Source: Mauremys mutica
Taxonomy: Eukaryota; Chordata; Testudines; Geoemydidae
Length of the DNA stretch: 64,000 nucleotides
Direction: 5' to 3'
Assembly: GCF_020497125.1 (NCBI RefSeq)
Contig: NC_059089.1
Coordinates: forward strand, 28,662,282-28,726,281
In this document: one piece after another, positions 1 to 11,936 of the stretch
Layout: the number at the start of each line of letters is the position of its first letter
Position numbering within the stretch: the stretch's first letter is position 1
Notes under the pieces: generated by a model
Database searches by the model: none
Seen by the model: the letters and a program-made list of their open reading frames with translations, nothing else
Told to the model about the DNA's origin: nothing
Translations under genes and position numbers: made by a program

Positions 1-494
1 TGCTGATTTGAAATAGTAGCTGGGCACAGGGTCCTATCTGATCTGGGGCCTGTCAGGTGCCTAAAGCCAGTTGCATCAGTATTTTCCTCTCCTCCTCCCT
101 TTCCCCAGCTAATAGACATCTTAATGTCGATATTCTGCTGTCTTGAAATTAGTTCTGGTCTCCCATTTCCAAGGCCGCTTTGGGGTTGAGACCATCCTAG
201 CAATATCTGTATCTGCTCAGTCTAAGAAGAGAAAAAATATGTATACCCGCATTCACCTAAGGAGGCATACAATAATTTTAATTGCCCTGATGAATGAAGA
301 GTCTGTTACCCATGCTACCAGGAGTCAGAGAGCAGAGATGGGGAGCTCAGAAAGGTTCTGCTCTCTAAAACCCCAGTGGAGGTTCCTTCTTGGGTAGATT
401 ACATCATTTTTAATTGCCCCTAAATTTGCTTTGTTACTAAGATGTCCTTCTCTGGATTAGTTCTTTGGCACTGGGCTAGATCTACCATAAATAA
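1..494. other. Intergenic, nothing recognised
   Basis: No exon, RNA gene or repeat that I recognise. The 84-codon frame at 143-397 starts at TTG, has no protein-like features and is taken as chance. Confidence 0.5.
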
Positions 495-799
495 CTAGGC
501 TTCAGCTGTCAAGAGTCCATTTTGAGGGGGCATGAAGTTTCTTGGGGCCACAGTATCAATGTTAGTGAAATAGCAGCCAACTATTCCAATACCTGAGTCT
601 TCGGCCCGCTCTCTCTTAGCGTGCAGGAGGCAAGTATCTTCCTGGATCCCAATCCTCGCTCCTGAAACATTGCAGTTGGTTGGATTTTCTAGCCCCTTAG
701 CACACTCATTGGGAATGATGAAAGGTCTGGTGATTCGTTCACACATTGCACATGCGTAGTGCTGATAATAGTGATGGAAAGGCACTCGATGGAAAGGTT
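495..799 (-). CDS. Possible terminal coding exon of an unrecognised gene
   Basis: The minus strand has an acceptor-like sequence, a pyrimidine-rich tract ending CTCCTCCTCAG at 801-800, followed by about 101 open codons to a TAG at 497-495. The acceptor would be phase 1. The predicted peptide is protein-like rather than low-complexity. It has five cysteines, including C-A-M-C near its start, an N-C-N-V-S segment that is a possible glycosylation site, and a basic stretch followed by an ED-rich one. It ends LLTAEA. The frame stays open upstream to 857, and that part would be intron if the acceptor is used. I do not recognise the family. It could be the last exon of a minus-strand gene, a pseudogene or repeat fragment, or a chance frame. 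No AATAAA lies close behind the stop. Confidence 0.25.
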
Positions 800-3147
800 C
801 TGAGGAGGAGCAAGATGGTGACAGAGGTGGCCACACAGCTTGGCCTGATGCTGTCAATGGGACTCATTCCTCACAGCAGCCCATGTGTCTGACGGGACAC
901 TGACCATCCTGGCATCTGCCAGTTTGTGTCCCAGCCTCAATGTGTACTTTAAACATGGGGTTCTCTTTTCTCTGTTAAGCCCATTCTGTTTTCTAGGAGT
1001 GAGCCAGGTTTAGTGTCCCCATCATGCTGCCACACTGCCATTTGTTATTTTAACTACTTTTAACCCAGAGATGACAATCCAGCATATCTCCAAATTAGCC
1101 TTTTTATTGAAATCAATAAAGAAGAAAACACATGACACTAAACTATTTGGTGGCAGCTTTGTTATAAACTCATTACTGGGAAAACAGCAATTGCAGAGAC
1201 CTTTAACCACTGTCATTGATTCCAGCGCAGAGAAGGTGATCTACTGAGCTAATCAGTGGTGTTACTGTGGGCAGCAGTGTCCCTGCGCTGCCCTGCTTAG
1301 GGTTCAGTTAGCATTTCCATATAAAACCCTTTTTATAATTTGGACACAAATATCTTCGCCAAAGTAAAAATTACCAAAATTGTAATATTGACCTGAAAAG
1401 TCAATATTAAATATTTTAACACACTTTAAATCCATAAATATAATGCCAGCACATAGCTGGCTGATTGGAACATTCTCTACTAATTTTTGGTTTGCTTGTT
1501 GTCACACAGTTGTAAGAGCAGTCAACTTTGCCCCCAAATGGAATTTGTCCATTTCTTCTGCAACACTTTTTGGTTACTAGGTTAGGAAACAATCCACAAA
1601 CTCATACTCCAGGGTGTCTTGCTTATTCCATTGACTCCAATGAGAATGTGCACAGGAGTAAACACTGAGTCTCCTGCCCTACACAGACCGACCGTTAAAT
1701 CCACAGAGAGTCAAGCTGAAGTCTATGGCGTTCTGAAGGGGGCAGGGATCTGTTTGCGTCAATCAGGTGGCAGGGTCGCACTATGTGCTTGGTAGAAAGG
1801 GTTGGCAGGATTGAGCCCTTAATTACCTCACTGTCCCTCCCACATTAAAAGCTCCAACCCCTAGTTGAATCCTGGTAACTTTCAGAGCTGTATGTCCAAG
1901 GAAAGGTTAACATTTTTTCTAGGAGTGTAATTTTATGTCCCATTTGTATTCCTCGGAGTTCCTGATTTTATCAGGTTTGCTGAAAGAAAGGTTGGTTCTC
2001 TGTGGGTGTGCATCAATGCAATGCTCTTGTCTCGTGCTTTGTGTCAGTAATATAGTCAGGAAAACACTTTAAATGAGATTTGTTTAGCATAAAAGATTAT
2101 ATTGATTTTTTGCTGGTATCTGGTATCTCCAAGCTTTAAAGAGCCAGCATCTGATAACGAATTATTCTAGCCAGGGTCTGGTATCAGTTTATCCATAGAT
2201 ACATATTTACTTGTAGGTCTTTGGCAGCAGATTATGTCTCATTATTACTAGCATACTGTAAAGGACACCACATCATCTTTAATCATTCCTTTTAGCTGCC
2301 TCCCCCTTTCCCCTAGATAAGCACCTTCAGATAAGAGTAAGTAGGACTAAAAATAACCAAAAAAACTACAGACAAAAATGAACCTTTGTATGCAGATCAA
2401 ATGTTAGAAGATGCCTCGTTCTGTAGCATGTCACAAAGATATCTCTTTTCACAAGACTGTTTTACCAACAACCATACTTTGCAATACTTATTTCAGAGTT
2501 TTCCTTGCTTTACTGATGGTGCTTCAAGAGTGGGACCCTGTCCTGTGTCACTATGGGCTGCCAAGGCTTCCAGGCCATCTCAGCTTATTTCTCTGTATGT
2601 GCAGAATGTCTCATAGATTTATTGGGCGGCCCATCCTGTAGCCTGCAAGGGCCATTGACCTGAGGGAATTTGCAGCCTCTCTGAAGGTAGCTACTGTGGA
2701 ACCATGTTTGTCAAAGACACAGCAGTGACAGCAGAGATGCACTGTTTACACTGGGTGGCAGCATTAAAGCAGAGCTAAGAAAACATTTTTCTACAGATTT
2801 TTCACATGCAGACACTGAGCTCTTCACAGGGTTTTTTAAGAATACTCAAACTCGCACTAGGGAGAAATTACTCAATTTATTTCAATGAGAAATAACAATT
2901 ACACCTGGGAACTAGCTGCAAGTTTCTCCCAAGTTAAAATTAACCATTGTCACAGAAAAATATTGACACCTTTGTAACAAAAGAGAAGTTTTATAATGAA
3001 ATAACTGTGCTTCACAGTAGTGAAAAATGCCACTTGTTTTCATGGAAAACTGCAAACAAACTGAGGCAAATGTCATAAGTATTTTGGTAACTTATAAGAT
3101 TTCCTATGGTACCATAGCGTCTAAGTGATTCCATTACATTAATGTAT
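800..3147. other. Intergenic, no supported feature
   Basis: AT-moderate sequence with only short chance frames. A stretch near 1620-1690 resembles very old amniote repeat debris, but too weakly to name. Confidence 0.45.
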
Positions 3148-3292
3148 TTAGCCTCACAATACTTAGAGAGGTAGGGAAGTATAACTATGCCTGTTTATGA
3201 AAACTGAGGCAGAGAGATTAAATTGACTTGCCCAAGATCACACACGAAATCTGTGGCAAAGCTTCGACCTCCTAAGTCCCAGTTCAGCAACA
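3148..3292 (-). repeat. MIR-like SINE, minus orientation
   Basis: The reverse complement shows the MIR/CORE-SINE landmarks in order. CTGAGGCAGAGAG and CTTGCCCAAGATCACAC on the plus strand match the antisense of the conserved core, and the flanking decay is typical of an old copy. Boundaries are approximate. Confidence 0.6.
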
Positions 3293-4689
3293 TAACAAAA
3301 GTACCACCCTTTCTTTCCTTTGTGGTTCTTGGAAGAGATACAGAAAGATGATTTGTCAGTGGCTTCAATAGTCTTACAGATGTTTTTTCACACAGCTCTA
3401 ATCACTTCCGTGAAGTCTTGTATTCATTTGAAAATTTATTATGCTGCATCAGCTGATATCAGAAGTCTATTGTATTACAATTTAAGATGCACCTATATAC
3501 ATGTACATGATAGCCTCAAGCACAGAATTAAAGTTGGTAAATTCTATAGAAACCATACAGATCCAGAACAGAAGCATCAGCCTAGTGGATTTAACCCATA
3601 GTCACTTGTGTGTTTAGAATATTATGTGCAGTAGCTCAGATGTTAAACATAATGAGCCTTCTCAGCTTATCAAGGTGCACAGCTCCACTCAGGGGAAACT
3701 TGATAAGCATAGGAGTGACATGGCTGGTCCACACACCTGCAGAAGGTCAGCTGTTATTTCATTTCAACAATGGCAAGGCTCAGATGTTGACAACTTGTTC
3801 CAGCACCTGTTTCTGGACAAAACAAGTATCAAAGCAGCTCATTCAGAACAACCACTGTTTAGTACAGCACTTTTATGGGCTCATTCCTTATAGAGCATCA
3901 GTACAAAGAAAGCAAGAGAGGTTGACAGAAGTCGCCTTCCTTTTTAAAGCAGACTCCCCTGAGAGTCATGTGACCCAATATAGTTCTTGGGGAAGATTCT
4001 CTGTACTGGGCAGCTCCCACCAAACATCTGGCAACTAGTGACTCCATGTGAAAGGCCCAGGCATAGCCTAAATGTATCTGGTGTGCCTCATGCTACAAGT
4101 AGTAAGAACACAGACTGTTTTACTCTTACAACTCATAGGAAAATATCAGAGGTGATCTTCCTTCTGAGCCTTTCCCTGCCCTCTCTCCTTACCCAGGACA
4201 CTAAAGTAGTTCTCTGCTCTCTTTGTTGCAATTCTTTGGTGGGGATTTCACCACACAGCACAAGCGGTCTCTCATTCTGCCCCAAGATGCAGAACAGGAG
4301 ACAGCAGACTGTGCACACTAGCAGAGCTGGCCAGCCAAAAGAGTATGTCCCAGAGGGTCCTTTTTTGCTACATATTTACTGTCAGGCACGATCCAAGTTT
4401 AAATTCCCAGGGCATACAGGCAAAGCCCCTGCTCAAACCATACCAAAGATCCTGTTATAGTGCGTAGCCACCAGAAAGGTTTATGGATGAACCATTTTTA
4501 TAGGGCCCTCGGATGTTAGCCCTTAGCACCTGATTGGCCTCAGCGAGGATCCCAGACTCATTATTACAGAAGAGGAAGGGCTTGACCCTGGGCTCAGGTA
4601 TTGACTTTATCACAACATAGCACCTTAATCTGTCTCTTTTCTCTACCAAGTGGAACAGGAATTCTGGTTGTACAACCAATGAGCAATGG
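3293..4689. other. Intergenic, no supported feature
   Basis: Overlapping short frames here (3320-4460) start mostly at non-ATG codons, overlap one another and show no domain. No repeat was recognised. Confidence 0.4.
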
Positions 4690-4697
4690 GGCACAAT

Positions 4698-5258
4698 CGG
4701 AGGTGAAAGTAAGCTGGTACGCCGTAGTGGACCAGCTTTCCCAGGCGGCAATTTAAAGGGCCTGTGGCTCCCAGCAGCGGCTGGAGCCCCGGGCCCTTAA
4801 AATCGCCACTCAAGCCCCGCTGCCGGAGCTCCGGGGTAGCAGCGGCAGCCGGGACACCCGGGGCAGTGCTGCAGTAGCGGTGGCTGGGAGCCCCTGGCCC
4901 TTTAAATCACTGCCCGAGCCCCTGGCCGCTGCTGCTGCCCCAGGGCTCCGGCAGCAGGGTTCAGGCAGTGATTTAAAGGGCCTGGGGCTCCGCTGTAGTA
5001 GCGGCTGCCGAGCCCTGGGCCCTTTAAATGGCCCCCAAACCCCGGGGCTCCCAGCCACCTCTACAGCTGGTAGCTCCAGCAGTGATTTAAACGGTCCGGG
5101 GCTCCCAGCCGCCACTACTGCAGACAGAGCCCAGGGCCATTTAAATCTCGATGTAAAGGTTCCAGGGCTCGAAAGGCCCCGCCCCTTCCGGTCAAGGCCC
5201 CGCCCCCCGCTCAGGACTCTGGTGTACCGGTAAGTCCTTTAAGTTACTTTCACCCCAT
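4698..5258. mobile_element. GC-rich hAT-type non-autonomous element, 561 bp
   Basis: Bounded by the perfect 8-bp duplication GGCACAAT at 4690-4697 and 5259-5266. The terminal inverted repeats share GGTGAAAGTAA (left CGGAGGTGAAAGTAA, right complement ATGGGGTGAAAGTAA). The GC-rich core repeats a module around TTTAAAGGGCC / GGCCCTTTAAA in both orientations, with GCAGCGGC and CCCCAGGGCT flanks. It has no coding capacity, and the frames across it reflect GC richness. The copy at 39448-39753 has the same ends and the same TTTAAAGGGCC core but is much shorter, so the core has expanded here or contracted there. Confidence 0.8.
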
Positions 5259-5266
5259 GGCACAAT

Positions 5267-6539
5267 TAAATGCCTTCAGGCTCCCTGTACAGCACACAGC
5301 TTTCTGCCTTGTCCTGGGCTGATGAAGGGGTTGGTTTGTTCATTTGTGAGGCTGTTCCAGTGTTTGACTAATTAACATAAGTTTAGCAATCTGGTATTTC
5401 ATTAATGGTAGAATTGTGACTGGATGGAAACAAATTAGTTATTTAAATATGTTTGTCTGTGAATAACTTGAAAATAGTTTTTGTCAGCCTCTATTTTTAG
5501 ATTCAGCTGATGTAAGTAGTCTAGTCCTTTGCTGGAATAATGCAGATGGACTACTGGCCATTTGCTCACATGCTGAGTAACTGCACAAAGAAATACATGA
5601 TACAAAATAGCGAAAGGAAGTATACAACCTAGATTAGTGAGCTAATGCAAATAGTTTGTGTTTTAGTAATAAAGAAAAATATAATTCTGTGAGCAATAAA
5701 ATAATGAGAAAATACATTTGTTCTTTGCTGAACCCAATTCCTTGTTATTTCTATGTTATCCAAGGGATTAGGATGTACTTTTCTTTTCATCTGATAAATG
5801 TGGATTTACTTGGAAGCATCTTTAGGTTCTCTTTCCCTGCTTAAATTAATCTAATTGCATTTTCATGTTTCAGATTACAAACATTTGAATTTCCAAAGCT
5901 TTTGCTTATCATAGTGAGTGGCATCTCTCTGCCAGATAAGCTCTTTATGAAAGGCATTTTTTTCTTAACAAAGTTCAAACCTTAATGGCTTTTTATGAAA
6001 CATAGTTTGGATAAAAGAGATGACTCAAGGTTTCCAGCATTCCAACCTGCAATAAGCTGCCCGGGTTATGGGTCACAGTCCGGTCTCTTCATGACTAAAA
6101 GGCTTCTCTTTTGGCTGATGCTGCAGGATTGTCTTGCTATCATTTCATTCCAGCGTATAGGCACAGCAGTGGAAGAAATCTGGTTGTGTTTATGGTAAAG
6201 ACAGACAAACTGCCTCCTATCTTTCACATGGTAAGTTCTCTCTGCATTTCCTGTCTCTTGGTCTTCCCTGCTTCTGACTTTCCTCTCTCATTTCTTTGAA
6301 AGCTTGTGGCCATACTCAAATCCACTTTCCCTACATCCCCCATCCCCTGCACTTTCAATTTGACAAGAGATTTTTCACTTCCTGTCCTAAATTTCTCAGT
6401 AGCACTGCTGTGTGCTGCTGCATTTCACGGGTAAACGAAAAAGTAATCCTTCAGCAATGTTTGTATGTTAACAGTTTAGGGGTCTGATCCTGAGAGGTGC
6501 TGTGATAAGTTGCATATATTCAGTACTATTCTGCAGCAG
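5267..6539. other. Intergenic, AT-rich, unique-looking
   Basis: No repeat recognised. Between about 5290 and 5520 are closely spaced homeodomain-type ATTA/TAAT words (GACTAATTAACATAAG, TTTCATTAATGG). That could mark a conserved noncoding element, but only an alignment would tell. Confidence 0.3.
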
Positions 6540-6640
6540 GCCCCAAGTCTGTAAAGTGCTTTGGGATCCATCCTGATGAATGGGGCTAAAGATACAGCAG
6601 ATCCTTATCAGCAGTCTAGAGAAGATACCTCTTTAACCCC
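6540..6640 (+). repeat. L2-like LINE 3' tail fragment
   Basis: TGTAAAGTGCTTTGGGATCC resembles the conserved 3' tail of L2-type LINEs (GTAAAGCGCTTTGAGAT). Short, degraded and with uncertain ends. Confidence 0.4.
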
Positions 6641-9600
6641 TATGCAACCAGAAAATGTACAATAATAAAATGGCTGTTTTCCTTCCCCCTGGCTCAAGCA
6701 TTTAGTACACTGACTTTGTTACCTTGCACATTATCTTGCACTAGATTTATTTTTAAATAAAAAATTCACATAAGTTTATTTTACTTACAAACAGCCTCAC
6801 CTCTACATATGTTAGCCCACACTTCCGCTGGGATATGCATGAAATTGGGAAACAACAGTCAGAAGGGTTCCCGAGGTTAGAAATATGACCCACAGCAGCA
6901 GACTGCACCTCTTATTGAAAAGCTGCTAAGCTACAAATTTTGCTTTAAAAATACCCTCCTTTTCATGTTCCAGACTAGTGGCTTCAGTGGTGGGAATTTG
7001 GGGTTTTCATAGGTTGATCCCTATTTCAAATCAGAGGAAAGGAAAGGATATTGTTAAACGTCTGAGTCCCATTTATTCTCATCACATTGCATAGCCAACT
7101 ACATCCCACTTCAAGGTGAAGGAAAGGCGATATGGCTGTAAAAAAAACCCCATTTAGTATAGGAACAGACTAAAATACTTACAGTGGGGAATGTGTAGCT
7201 TAAAATAGCTCAGACAGTGCGCTGCCATGCAAAAAGCGTTCAGACATGAATAATCCCCAAAATGCTTTTTAAACAAACCCTGGAAATCCCAAATGAGGGG
7301 AAGAGACACTGATGCTGTATATTGGAAAACTTCTTATCACTGATACAACTAATTTTTGTTCAATGCATTACTTTTTATCATCGACCCCCATATCCAGCAA
7401 AATTAAATTTACTGTCCTTACTTCTTATGAAATTACACAGAAGCTGCTGCTTTATTCCTCTCCAGGACAGTAAAAAGCAATAAAATTCTTGCAGATTTCA
7501 ACAGTAGGCAATTCAATAAAAAGCTATGTATATTTTATAAGTACAATAAAGACAAGTCTATAGCTGGATCATAAATGGGTTTTGTTTGTTTTGTTTTTGC
7601 TGGCATCCCTGTTGAAGTCTGTTGGCAACCCAGGTTGGTCTTCACAACAGCACACAAGACACAACACTGACTTTTTGGGGAGAGGCAGAATGAAATTTAT
7701 ACCTTTATAATATATTGTTTAAGTTTTGCTCTAGGGATTTTGCAATGTGGGTCGGTTTAAAATTTAAAGGTGTTGTGGAACTCAATACTTTCCTGTTCTT
7801 GATTAGTGCCATAAAATTTTATATATATAGTTTTGTTACATTGTAAAACTTTTCTATCTTATCATTGTGACTTTCCTTTTTATGAGCAAACAATAAATAT
7901 TTGATATGTATATAATTATTTGCTAGACTTGCACCAATGCGCAGATATTATTTTATTTTTTAAAATTTAGGATTAACAAGAGACAACTTAGAGATGAATG
8001 GAGTGGTGTATTCCTGAAGAATAGTGCTGCAACAGATTTACTGGGAGTATCTCTCTGCTGAAATGTAAAATTTCCCACACATGTAAAACACTAACTTAAT
8101 AATATGCAAATAACCTGTCTTGAAGAATTACAGGACTGTAAATTTCATTTTCTGCTCACTTGAAATAGGAAACTCAAAAATATGCAGCAGTTGGACTCAG
8201 ATTAAAAAATATGCTCTCCCTTTTGAGTTTCTGGGCCCGGCCCTGCAGTGCCCAAACTAAATGGGCGGTTTTTCTGTTGCATCAGAGACTGAGTCCCGAT
8301 CCAGCAAATTGCTCCATATGTGCATTGAAAGCTGGCCCCAGGAACAGCTTGCAAGGTCAGACACTAACTTCGTACACCAAGGTTCATTTGATATAATATA
8401 TCATTGGGTTAGAGCTTTCAGATTAGTTGTCATTGTTCCAAGCTCTCCGGGTATTTTAATATTATAGGACAGGCCTTGCTATGCTTTTTCACCAATGATC
8501 TACAAATATCGGTGTTCTTGTGCTACTGTGAGAATTGAAAACACAAAATACTCGGACCACATCAGTTTCAAAACCACAGAAAGCCCTGAAAAGACATTTT
8601 CACCTCCCCATGAAATGATGAGGAAAGTTGCCTTGTTAATAATTTATTAAAACAATTCTCCTTTTGATCATAACCTAAAAAATCTGAAATCCACCCTTAA
8701 AATAAATTATTTAAATGAATCACAGCAGGAGATGCAGAGCACAAAAAAAGAAAACCACCACTATAAAAAAGCACTCAACATCAGGAAGAAAAATGAGGGT
8801 CTCAGTTTAAAACTATTAAGGCACAAATGAAGAAACAAGAGAATAAAAGCAATGGAATCAGCATCAGTAACATCTCAGATTTCTGTCTCCAAATTGCTGC
8901 ATATTGTGCAGAAACCTATTCTGAGATACAATCCATTATCAGGTCTGGTACTTAGAGCTTGGCATGTGAGTGCTAAACCCTTCCTAAAATAATTGCAGCT
9001 TTCAATTTTCTGCCAAAATCTAAAGAGGAAATTCCACATGAGCATTGTTGATTAGCAATTGGAAGGAAGGAGCCCTAATCTGACTATAAAGTTTTACATA
9101 TTTGTCACTTTGGTTAAATGTTAGTAACTTTTGATTTTCCATTGCCCTGCACCTCATCTAGTTGTTTGCACAAATGCCACATGCGTGTACTGTAACCCAT
9201 CAAAATAGTGTCAGATCATACTGAATTTGCACTGGTATAGCTGACTTCACAAGATGCAAAGCAGAAATTAATCAGGCCCCAAACCCAGGAATCTGGGCTT
9301 TGACCATATAGCAATAGCAACCTGCACACTGACAATTATGGGGAATTATTACAAGCCAATTAATAAATTCAGGAATAAATAATTAAATGGCATTTGTGAC
9401 CCACAACTGTGAAACAAACAAATATCCCTTTGTCCCCCCAAAAAAACCTCTGAGAAGAGAATATATGCTCCTCTGTGACCCTAGGAATGTGCAGGACCCC
9501 ATCCCCCTAGAAAGGGTTGAGAAACTCAACCCCCTCCAGGGAAACCTACCTGCTGCTCTCACCTTGGGCAGGGGATGGACCAGGTATGTGGGCTGGGTTC

Positions 9601-9648
9601 AGGCTATGTAAAGAGCAGGCCTTGCTGCTACTATTCACCCTGTGATGG
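6641..9648. other. Intergenic, AT-rich, no supported feature
   Basis: Mostly AT-rich single-copy-looking DNA with many AATAAA-type words by chance, and a short TATATATA run near 7820. No exon or recognisable repeat. Confidence 0.4.
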
Positions 9649-9687
9649 TAACTGAGAGTATGTCTACACTGTGAAATTAGGTCGATT

Positions 9688-11624
9688 TTATAGAAGTCTA
9701 TTTTTAGAAATCAATTTTATACAGTCAGTTGTGTATGTCCCCACTAAGCGCATTAAGTCTGTTGCTTGGGCCATCCTCTGGAGTGAGTGGCTGGGTGCCC
9801 GGAGCCTTCTCCCTTGCGTTCTCGGGCATCTGGGTGAGAAGGATATGGAACTTGGGGAGGAGGGCAGGTGGTTATACAGTGGATGCAGCGGCGGTCTGTG
9901 CTCTTCTTGGTTTTCCTGCAGCTCCACCAGATGCCTGAGCATGTCCGTTTGCTCCCCTATTAGCCTCAGTATTGCATCCTGCCTCTTCTCATCACGCTCA
10001 CTTAATGCTTTCCTGGATTCTGCCACTGAATGCCTCCATGCATTCAACTGTGCCCTATTGGTGCAGGAGGACTGCATGAGCTCAGAAAACATGTCATCAC
10101 AAGTGCGGTTTTTTCGCCTTCTAATCTGCAATAACCTCAGGGATGGAGATGATAGGGGGAGCATAGAAACATTTGACCTGTGGGGGGATAAAAAGGGAGA
10201 GTAAAATTTAAGATGATGCAGTTCTGAGAACAAAAGGGAGATTCTTTCACAGAGAATCAAGCAATTCACAGCAGACAGCACATGTGCTTTAGGTACAAGG
10301 TCGATTTTGCCTTTTATACTGAGCGCCTGCCGATATGGTGACACATCACACATGGCTGGGAAACAGAATTCAGTTTCCAAGCAGCCATGGTAAGCCAAAG
10401 GATTTGGCTTCTAACGCCTTCATAACACATGGGAATGTTTTCAAACTGCAGCGCCCTCCTTTCCCATAGCAAGCAATGCCGGTTGGGTTTGCCATTTAAA
10501 AGGAGGGGCTGTGGTTTTTGGGTGAATGTGCAGCACACACCTTCCCACATCCCTCTGCGTGGCTATTTGGGATGATTCCTTCACCCCTCCCCCTGCCACA
10601 CGGCTATTCTCAGGGATGATCCTTTTTAGCCAAAGGCAAACAGACCAGCATGAACAGGGTCCTTTTACTGTTCCCTTACAAAAATTTCCCTATTTCAACC
10701 AGGTGACCATGAATGATATCACTCTCCTGAGGCTAACACAGAAAGATATAGACCGAATGTTGCTTGAATGCAACCAAAACCCAGGACCATTCGCTGCCAT
10801 GCTTTCTGCTGCAATGATTTCAGACTACTTGCTACTGGCTTGGCGTGGTAAAGTGTCCTACCGTGGAGGACGAAATAAGGCAGCCCTCCCCAGAAACCGT
10901 CTGCAAAGGCTTTCAGAGTACCTCCAGGAGAGCCTAATGGAGATGTTCCTGGAGGATTCCCGCTCCATCCCCAGACACATTAACAGACTTTTCCAGTAGC
11001 TCTACGGGCCACGAATGCATCCCAAGTCTTCAAGGCAAATCAAACATTAAACACTATTGCTTTTAAACCCTGTACTGTAGTTACAAATGTGCACTCACCA
11101 GAGGTGCCTTCTCCGCTTTCAGGGTTGGGGATCCCACCTTGGGAGGGTATTGGCTCCAGGGTGATGAAAAGATCCTGGCTGCCAGGGAGAATGGATTCAC
11201 CGCTTGCCTGTTGTGCATGCTCCTCCTCTTCCTCTTCCTCATCCACAGAATCCTCCTCCATGTTGCGTGAGACTCCCCCCTTCAGGTGTGGGGTAGTGGT
11301 AGGGGTAATGGTAGGGTCAGTGGTGGGGTAGTGGTAGTGTCCCCCCCCTAGAATGCCATGCAGCTGATCATAGAAGCAGAATGTATGGAGTTCTGATCCA
11401 GAGCGACTGTTTGCCTCCTTTGTCTTTTGGTAGGCTTGCCTGAGCTCCTTGACTTTCACGTGGCACTGCTGTGTGTCCCTGTTGTAGCCTTTGTCTGTCA
11501 TGCCCTGTGCAATTTTGGCATATGTATTAGCATTTCTTCTTTTTGATTGGAGTTCTGCCTGCACAGATTCTTCTCCCCATACAGCAATCAGATCCAGTGT
11601 CTCCTGTTTGCTCCATGCTGGAGC
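9688..11624 (-). pseudogene. Decayed Myb/SANT-like gene of the Harbinger element
   Basis: Exon 1 (11624 to 11099) follows a TGA at 11627-11625. It opens with a Myb/SANT-type tryptophan motif (APAWSKQETLDLIAVWGEE), then a basic SKRRN segment, a helix ending KVKELRQAYQKTKEAN, a FYDQLHGILG motif and an acidic tail of consecutive Glu. It ends at a strong donor, G|GTGAGT, at 11099/11098. Exon 2 (10177 to 9688) follows an acceptor CCCACAG and reads into RRRKNRT, then a coiled-coil-like region rich in Arg, Glu and Leu (QTDMLRHLVELQE) and a Pro/Ser-rich tail. The donor is phase 1, but exon 2's open frame needs a phase 2 join, so splicing here breaks the frame by one base. No ATG start was found upstream in frame. 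It is the DNA-binding accessory protein of a Harbinger element, not a host gene. Confidence 0.7.
10526..10999 (+). CDS. Unexplained ORF inside the Harbinger element, opposite strand
   Basis: This frame lies wholly in the intron of the minus-strand Myb-like gene. It has an in-frame ATG at 10709 in good context (GACCATGA), giving a 96-residue product to the stop at 10997-10999. The frame is open for 61 codons before that ATG. The predicted product has evenly mixed composition, with heptad-like leucines (LRLTQKDIDRMLLE), a basic central segment (RGGRNKAALPRNRLQRL) and a C-terminal half rich in Leu, Glu and Arg ending HINRLFQ. No known domain was recognised. It may be a second, unnamed protein of this turtle Harbinger family, captured coding sequence, or chance. 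The codon pattern looks protein-like, but that is a visual judgement. Confidence 0.3.
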   Translation: MCSTHLPTSLCVAIWDDSFTPPPATRLFSGMILFSQRQTDQHEQGPFTVPLQKFPYFNQVTMNDITLLRLTQKDIDRMLLECNQNPGPFAAMLSAAMISDYLLLAWRGKVSYRGGRNKAALPRNRLQRLSEYLQESLMEMFLEDSRSIPRHINRLFQ

Positions 11625-11813
11625 TCATTTGTGATTCTGGGGGGTATGCATGGTCACCTGTGCTGCTGAGCTCGCCACCCTGACCAAACTGGAAATGAAA
11701 TTCAAAAGTTCCCGGGGCTTTTCCTGTGTACCTGGCTAGTGCATCGGAGTTGAAAGTGCTGTCCAGAGCGGTCACATTGGAGCACTCTGGGAGAGCTCCC
11801 AGAGGCCAATAAC

Positions 11814-11936
11814 TAGGGTGACTGGATGTCCCTATTTTACAGGGACAGTCCCAATTTTTGTGTCTTTTTCTTATATAGGCTCCTATTACCCCCACCACCT
11901 GTCCCAATTTTTCACATTTGCCTACTGGTCACCCTA
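11814..11936 (-). mobile_element. 123-bp hAT-like MITE nested in the Harbinger element
   Basis: Ends TAGGGTGACTGG and, at the right, complement TAGGGTGACCAGT. Flanked by CCAATAAC (11806-11813) and CCAATAAT (11937-11944), an 8-bp duplication with one mismatch. The same family and exact length recur, inverted, at 47256-47378. It interrupts Harbinger sequence upstream of the Myb-like exon, so it arrived later. Confidence 0.75.

Noticed and set aside
3610..4460. Overlapping plus-strand frames of 142 and 157 codons
   Set aside because: They overlap in different phases, have no domain and no convincing splice sites.
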